Below, in pieces: positions 10,201-19,200 of a stretch of DNA of 24,836 bases. The DNA is from Nemertoderma westbladi (lineage: Eukaryota > Xenacoelomorpha > Nemertodermatida > Nemertodermatidae). The stretch spans positions 1 to 24,836 of the forward strand of contig JAUCBJ010007953.1 in NCBI GenBank assembly GCA_032718475.1, read 5' to 3'. Numbering within the stretch: position 1 is the stretch's first letter; each line of letters opens with the position of its first letter. The position numbers and the translations under genes are program-made. The notes under the pieces are model-generated. The model saw only the letters and a program-made list of their open reading frames with translations, was not told the origin of the DNA and made no database searches.

Positions 10201-13200
10201 GGAGGATATCAGCCCACTATGCCAAAAATACGGCTTCAACTATAAATTAATAGATTTTCTAGATTGTAAATTTTTATGTTAATTTTATGAATAATGTTCA
10301 CATTTTGTTTGGAATTAACGTCATTGTTTGTTGTAAATTAAAATAAAATATCCCCACAAATACCCTCACTTCCTTTAATTATTAGCCCCACAGCCCACAC
10401 ACACAACACTCACATAATAGGTGTGGTGTGGTGTGGTGTGTGGCTTGTGGGGTTGCAACACTGCGCAGATTGGTGGTGACTCCCCCCTTTCAGCATCAAC
10501 TAAAACATACAATTTATAGCTCTGATCAGCACTCTTGTATTCTATTCATACCTCTGAAGGGATTTCATCTAATCTACTCGCTTCATGATGGAATTATTTA
10601 TGCTTTTAATGTTTCTTTGGTGTTCGGCAGGTGTAAAATCCATGTTTCTATATAACAATGAGTAGTATATTTTCAAATATTTTCCATGTTGGACAGGCCT
10701 CCTCCATTTTGGTGGCTGCCGAGTTTGTGTAATGAAGTTAGTACGAACAGTTCTTTGGTTGAAGTCGAGTGTAAAAATGGTATGTAAAAGTCTATACACA
10801 TAATATAAGTAGGTACCATATTAATTATATTATTATTATGCAATATATATTACCTTAAGACACGGCCCTGTGGGATCAGTGTAACATTTTCTGCCTTCGA
10901 ATGTTTCCTTTGTTACTACGAGAGAAATCTGATTAGCGTCTGATTGACACTGACAGGTATTGCGGTCTTCCTCTTCACATTGATATCCTAACATAAAAGT
11001 AAGCAAACTGGCCAATATTATTAATGCGATATATTTTTCTTGACCATAAATAATTAAACGCTTTGTAGCCCTAAATTATATTTTTTGTTTCTCAATTTTT
11101 GTCTAATGTACTTCAAATTTTTTTTTAATCCTAATGTTAAGCATTGATCCAACATTTTGAAATTAAATTTTCCAACTATTTTTCTAAATATTCTTTGGAT
11201 TTGAATGATTTCTTGAAGTCCATAAAAGTAAGAATTTCAGGAAGGAATTTTGATTTAATTATTTTAATTTAAAAATACTGCACCAGAGGCGACCCTTGCT
11301 CCTCTTTCGATATTCTCTCTTCTCGAAAGTAGGGTGCGCGCTACTTATATCCAATTTTTGCTCTCAGTAATTCAACTGTTACTCATTTTATCGACTCCAG
11401 TAGTGGTTGAAAGGAACCTGCAAGCACCTTCAACAATTATTGTGTGAGCCCGCCGTTCAACCAATAATTGAGATGGCTATACCTTTAATTAAAAACGAAG
11501 TTCTAATGAAAACAAATTCGACAAAGTTTCTAATACAGATAGTTGATATTTTCTTTGGTTTCGTTGCACCAAAACTTACCGACCATATAAAAATTTTAAA
11601 TTTAATTTTAACACCCCACACACTATGGCCTTACATAGATTGGATTATTGGTATGTAACAAGTGGTAAAAAAGTGGACACAAGTAGTGTATTTCCTGCAC
11701 CTACCTTTACAATACCCCTCGTATATTGGATCTGGTAGGTAACCAGTAGTGCAGTGACACATGTAGTGTATTACCACCTACCTTTACAATACCCCTCGTA
11801 TATTGGATCTGGTAGGTAACCAGTAGTGCAGTGACACATGTAGTGTATTACCACCTACCTTTACAATACCCCTCGTATATTGGATCTGGTAGGTAACCAG
11901 TAGTGCAGTGACACATGTAGTGTATTACCACCTACCTTTACAATACCCCTCGTATATTGGATCTGGTAGGTAACCAGTAGTGCAGTGACACATGTAGTGT
12001 ATTACCACCTACCTTTACAATACCCCTCGTATATTGGATCTGGTAGGTAACCAGTAGTGCAGTGACACATGTAGTGTATTACCACCTACCTTTACAATAC
12101 CCCTCGTATATTGGATCTGGTAGGTAACCAGTAGTGCAGTGACACATGTAGTGTATTACCACCTACCTTTACAATACCCCTCGTATATTGGATCTGGTAG
12201 GTAACCAGTAGTGCAGTGACACATGTAGTGTATTACCACCTACCTTTACAATACCCCTCGTATATTGGATCTGGTAGGTAACCAGTAGTGCAGTGACACA
12301 TGTAGTGTATTACCACCTACCTTTACAATACCCCTCGTATATTGGATCTGGTAGGTAACCAGTAGTGCAGTGACACATGTAGTGTATTACCACCTACCTT
12401 TACAATACCCCTCGTATATTGGATCTGGTAGGTAACCAGTAGTGCAGTGACACATGTAGTGTATTACCACCTACCTTTACAATACCCCTCGTATATTGGA
12501 TCTGGTAGGTAACCAGTAGTGCAGTGACACATGTAGTGTATTACCACCTACCTTTACAATACCCCTCGTATATTGGATCTGGTAGGTAACCAGTAGTGCA
12601 GTGACACATGTAGTGTATTACCACCTACCTTTACAATACCCCTCGTATATTGGATCTGGTAGGTAACCAGTAGTGCAGTGACACATGTAGTGTATTACCA
12701 CCTACCTTTACAATACCCCTCGTATATTGGATCTGGTAGGTAACCAGTAGTGCAGTGACACATGTAGTGTATTACCACCTACCTTTACAATACCCCTCGT
12801 ATATTGGATCTGGTAGGTAACCAGTAGTGCAGTGACACATGTAGTGTATTACCACCTACCTTTACAATACCCCTCGTATATTGGATCTGGTAGGTAACCA
12901 GTAGTGCAGTGACACATGTAGTGTATTACCACCTACCTTTACAATACCCCTCGTATATTGGATCTGGTAGGTAACCAGTAGTGCAGTGACACATGTAGTG
13001 TATTACCACCTACCTTTACAATACCCCTCGTATATTGGATCTGGTAGGTAACCAGTAGTGCAGTGACACATGTAGTGTATTACCACCTACCTTTACAATA
13101 CCCCTCGTATATTGGATCTGGTAGGTAACCAGTAGTGCAGTGACACATGTAGTGTATTACCACCTACCTTTACAATACCCCTCGTATATTGGATCTGGTA

Positions 13201-16200
13201 GGTAACCAGTAGTGCAGTGACACATGTAGTGTATTACCACCTACCTTTACAATACCCCTCGTATATTGGATCTGGTAGGTAACCAGTAGTGCAGTGACAC
13301 ATGTAGTGTATTACCACCTACCTTTACAATACCCCTCGTATATTGGATCTGGTAGGTAACCAGTAGTGCAGTGACACATGTAGTGTATTACCACCTACCT
13401 TTACAATACCCCTCGTATATTGGATCTGGTAGGTAACCAGTAGTGCAGTGACACATGTAGTGTATTACCACCTACCTTTACAATACCCCTCGTATATTGG
13501 ATCTGGTAGGTAACCAGTAGTGCAGTGACACATGTAGTGTATTACCACCTACCTTTACAATACCCCTCGTATATTGGATCTGGTAGGTAACCAGTAGTGC
13601 AGTGACACATGTAGTGTATTACCACCTACCTTTACAATACCCCTCGTATATTGGATCTGGTAGGTAACCAGTAGTGCAGTGACACATGTAGTGTATTACC
13701 ACCTACCTTTACAATACCCCTCGTATATTGGATCTGGTAGGTAACCAGTAGTGCAGTGACACATGTAGTGTATTACCACCTACCTTTACAATACCCCTCG
13801 TATATTGGATCTGGTAGGTAACCAGTAGTGCAGTGACACATGTAGTGTATTACCACCTACCTTTACAATACCCCTCGTATATTGGATCTGGTAGGTAACC
13901 AGTAGTGCAGTGACACATGTAGTGTATTACCACCTACCTTTACAATACCCCTCGTATATTGGATCTGGTAGGTAACCAGTAGTGCAGTGACACATGTAGT
14001 GTATTACCACCTACCTTTACAATACCCCTCGTATATTGGATCTGGTAGGTAACCAGTAGTGCAGTGACACATGTAGTGTATTACCACCTACCTTTACAAT
14101 ACCCCTCGTATATTGGATCTGGTAGGTAACCAGTAGTGCAGTGACACATGTAGTGTATTACCACCTACCTTTACAATACCCCTCGTATATTGGATCTGGT
14201 AGGTAACCAGTAGTGCAGTGACACATGTAGTGTATTACCACCTACCTTTACAATACCCCTCGTATATTGGATCTGGTAGGTAACCAGTAGTGCAGTGACA
14301 CATGTAGTGTATTACCACCTACCTTTACAATACCCCTCGTATATTGGATCTGGTAGGTAACCAGTAGTGCAGTGACACATGTAGTGTATTACCACCTACC
14401 TTTACAATACCCCTCGTATATTGGATCTGGTAGGTAACCAGTAGTGCAGTGACACATGTAGTGTATTACCACCTACCTTTACAATACCCCTCGTATATTG
14501 GATCTGGTAGGTAACCAGTAGTGCAGTGACACATGTAGTGTATTACCTGCACCTACCTTTACAATACCCCTCGTATATTGGATCTGGTAGGTAACCAGTA
14601 GTGCAGTGACACATGTAGTGTATTACCTGCACCTACCTTTACAATACCCCTCGTATATTGGATCTGGTAGGTAACCAGTAGTGCAGTGACACATGTAGTC
14701 AACATCCTCAGGGTTGCAATGGCAAAATGGCACTCCAGATTCGCACTCAATTTCTATAGAAAAGTCAATTAGAAAAAGTCCAAGAAAATTAAATGTTAGA
14801 TATTAATTGTCGTTATATTTTATTCGATTTAAAAATAATAATAATAATATTTTTAATTAATATTTATTAAAAATAATTTAATCAAATAATAACTTACCCA
14901 TATATGAATTTGTTATTGCTCAGTTCAGTGTAAGAACACACAAATATTTCGTATAATATCTGAACTAAATAATGTGACTCACGTCTACAGGTTCTATCTG
15001 GCATTGCGACGTAACCAGGGAGACAGCGACAAGGCAATGATTCATAGCCGTCGTTGTAACACAGACAGTTGGGGAATCCTTGGATACATTCCTCTGAAAA
15101 CAAAACATCAGAAAAACAGCTACTATTAAATAATGTTTCAAAATTTATTTGTAAATCTTCAGATTTACTTACTGTAAGAAAATCGTGACTGTTTGTCTGT
15201 TTGTCACACGAAAGGCTCCGAAACTATCCGGTCAATTGTGTTGTTTTTAGTACCCTCCTGTAGTGTATGGTCTGAATGGGTGTATAAAGCAATTTATACA
15301 AAAATACTGTCATTAGTTTTTGCAAAAAATGAAATAAACGAAAAGTGCCATAGACGCAATGGTAAAATAACACCAATAACAGCTATGGTGTTCATGATGA
15401 AAAATGGCTTATGTAATGGATTTATACACAAGGCTTAGTATAAATCGATGAGGTTGCCAAGAATATTGTACTGAGTACACCGATACTGTTTGCTTAGGTC
15501 CTACTGCATAAACTCCACTCCCATACAAACATGAAATTCCTCATAGGGTAGCTCATTAGTGTGTGTTAAATATTTTATACAGCTGATAGCCTTCTCAGTC
15601 AAGGTATGGGCCATGAGGTATGGTATTACTAATTCCAATTATAATGTAGGCCTTCAACAGTATGACTACAATAATTAGAAAATATTAAATTATATAATCT
15701 TAATATATATATAATAAAATATAAAATATATATAACATAATATAATATATAAATTATAAGTAATTAAACAGGACTAAGGATGATCCAACTCTATAGCAAA
15801 TGGAGCGGAAAAAATGAATTCGCCACCAGCGGGGATCGAACCCGCGTCTCCCGATAAACGTTCAGGTATGCTAACCACTCCATTTGCTATAGAGTTGGAT
15901 CATCCTTAGTCCTGTTTAATTACTTAATAATTTATACAATCTATGGATGTTAAACACATATACAATAATATAATATATAATATATATATATATATAATAT
16001 AATATAAAAATATAATAAAATATAATCTTAATTTTGACTACAATAATTGGTGTAATTAGAATCATGAGATCTAAACGTATTAATATATTAATTAAATTAA
16101 TATAAGTGTTCTGAAGATTGAAGATTTACATCCCGCGTTCTTGCACGCAACTAGTCAGAATTTGTGAAAATTAAATAATGTCTGACAGCAATATGTAGAG

Positions 16201-19200
16201 GATGGCAATTAGCTGTTACTTGGGAGTTTTATGTTCAGCCCTGCAATAACAACTAAGAAAGGAATAATTTTATGTGTTTGTTCTCAGTAATATAAAATGA
16301 ATAAATACTTAATTTCTCCTATGAAATATTAATTGATGCAAACTTATTTATTTATGTAAATTAAATTATATTAAATTTAACTTAAAATAATTTGTTAATA
16401 ATAATGTTGTAATAAATAAATAAGTTACCTTGACATTCCGCCAAATAATTTGGAAGGTAACCATCGGAGCATTCACAATGGGTTCCCATAAAATTACAAA
16501 AACAGTGAGGAGCCATGTTGTTACTGCTGCAGACAGTGAGTGCAGAATCGCATGTGGGAGCGACTGAAGATGTCAACTCCAACGGAAACTGATACTGTTT
16601 CAAACCATTGTGACCACTACAATCCTCTGTAACAGACAGAATGTTCATTTAGATTAAATCACATTTTTAAATAGAAACTCAATTGCAAATCTCACCTCCT
16701 CAAATTTTTCTACAAATCTTTATTAAATTGCTTGAAATTCGAAGCACAACTAGTCTAACACCAACACTCCGTCAATGTGAAAAATGAGCCAGAATTTAAT
16801 TCTGTGTTTAATTTTTTTTACAAACGTTTCAAAGACTTTTGTTCAAATTCAGTCTTCGTAGCCTATGGTAGCCATTTTTAATATTAGGCGCTATTGTTTT
16901 ATATTATTAGAAAGCTAGTCCCCCCCCCCCCCCCCCAGCTCCCAGTGTAATACAGTAGCTCACCATTGTACACAATATAATACAGTATTACAAGAATATA
17001 TCAAATGTAATAGCAGTACTGTACGGGAACAGCAGTACGGGTACAGGTACAGCAGTACAGGTACATCAGTACGGGTACAGGTACAGCAGTACGGGTACAA
17101 CAGTACGGGTACAGGTACAGCAGTACGGGTACAGCAGTACGGGTACAGGTACAGCAGTACGGGTACAGCAGTACGGGTACAGGTACAGCAGTACAGGTAC
17201 AGCAGTACGGGTACCGGTACAGCAGTACGGGTACCGGTACAGCAGTACGGGTACATCAGTACGGGTACAGGTACAGCAGTACGGGTACAGCAGTACGGGT
17301 ACCGGTACGACGAACTAACTCAAACAAGTCCTGTGGCCATTGCTGGTTAGAACCGAAACGAAGCTGGGGAGTTTATCGTGACTTGAGGTGCGACACCTGC
17401 AGGCTGTAAGGTCCCAGGGTCTCCCAAAACATTGACATTGGTTGTGATAGGATGATGAGAGTTCTGCTTCCTGAATATAAGTTATTATAAATATTATAGT
17501 TTAAAAATTAAAAAAAACCAGGTTGTCTACCTCTCAATGACAATTGCCTGACGATTGCTGAGTACACAATAATTAGTAAACACAGAAGGAACATTCAGGA
17601 GAAATTAATTTATGTTGAAAAAGTACACTAATTGTTCCACCAAAATTAATACAATTAAAATTGAATGGATGAATCTGTTTACGGTAAATTATTTTGCTAT
17701 CAAGTATAATAATTTCTTTCATATCTACCCAATTAAATTAAATCGCACACAATAAAATAATGTTTAATAAGGACATGCTAAAGTGTGGTCTAAAGGGGGA
17801 ATGCATGCGTATTAATAACAACGACCTTTTACCCATAATAAATCCGTCTATATGCTTTTCTATTGAAATTATTGATCAAGAGACAAAAAGAGTTTATTTT
17901 CGCATAGCTTTGTAACATTTATAATTGTTTATTAAACTATTTAAATTGTTCTCTATAAACAGAAATTATGCTTGAAAACGGAAATGGATATTCTTTCATC
18001 AATTTAAATTACCTAATATTATTATTATGACTTCGTAACATCCGCATACCGAATAAAATCATGGTGAATAATATCCACAGTGAAATAACATCGACCCTGA
18101 ATAATATTTGCAGCACAATGAATGAATTTCCTATTGTAATTTAATATCTTGAGAAGCGCATTGGATTTTTTTTTAACTACGGAGCTTCAAACACCAATAC
18201 AGTTAATATGCACTACCCTACGTGGTTAACGACGGCCAAGTACTGTGATCGCAAATGGATAGAATGCAAGTCTTCCAAACTGGAGGTCACCAGTTCGATT
18301 CCACCTGGACGGCATTGCCGACTTTGTAAAGCTGTGCCCAGCCCATGCCCAATGTAAGCCAAACAATTATTAATGGAAGACAGCAGAACAAACATTTTGC
18401 AGAAAAACAAATTTGTGTCCTTTAATTACTTTGATGTGAATAATAATTAAATTAATTAAGTTGAATATAACAGTAAGCTTTAAACTTACATTTAGGTTTT
18501 CAACGCCGCACTGATATTGTACACAGTAACCAGGGTTTCTGGGGTCAGATATGTAACCATGGAGACACAGACATACACCATCGTTACCGCAGCTACAATA
18601 CGGGTTGCCGGTATCTACTGGTATGCATTCATTACCTGTTGGTTTATAAAATGATAAATTATGAAATATTTGTTGGCATAAATACAATTGACTACTACTA
18701 CTACTACTATGATCGGCATGCTGCATTGCAGCTGCATTTTTAAGAATGCTGTGCCGGCTTGTCAACAAAATTGCACCGCCACAACTCCCTATCACCCATG
18801 ACATTTGCTAGATTATCCGCATCTTTAAGGCCAGTGTCCTTTAAGATGCGTCTCAAGAAAGTCATGGGCTGTCCACCATGCTTATTCACTCCATGAGGCT
18901 GCCAAAGTACAAGATTATGCACTGGCTGGTCCTCACGGCGAAAGCAATGTCCTGCAAAGCGGAGGCGATTTTGTTCTAGTGTCAAGCTTGGGGGAACCAA
19001 TGAGACACCTCCAATGTTATATAGTGTCTGGTTGGAGATGTGTGCATTGTACTTGACAATTGACAGCAATTGATAATTATCATCTAAGGAAGGTCGACGA
19101 CTTCCAGTACCTTGGATCATGGATAGAGAGTAGCAAAAAGGACATAGAAGTTAGGAAAGCAAAGGCTTGGGTAGCTCTATCAAAAATGGATACCATCTGG

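Noticed and set aside
11683-14696. CRISPR-like regular array
   Set aside because: Units are fully repeated with no unique spacers, in an animal intron, and derive from the adjacent exon.
14559-14750. 63-codon minus-strand frame across exon 7 and the array
   Set aside because: It is in a different frame from the EGF reading and loses the cysteine pattern; the phase-consistent frame is the other one.
15806-15877. Functional tRNA gene
   Set aside because: A- and B-box-like motifs and a T-arm are present, but no acceptor stem or convincing anticodon arm; it lies inside a foldback element.
16960-17256. 98-codon minus-strand frame rich in VPVLLYLYC
   Set aside because: Entirely derived from the 14/6-base minisatellite.
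17317-17480. Possible extra exon on the minus strand after TTATATTCAG
   Set aside because: No cysteine pattern, no fitting donor phase, and exons 4 and 5 already join in frame without it.
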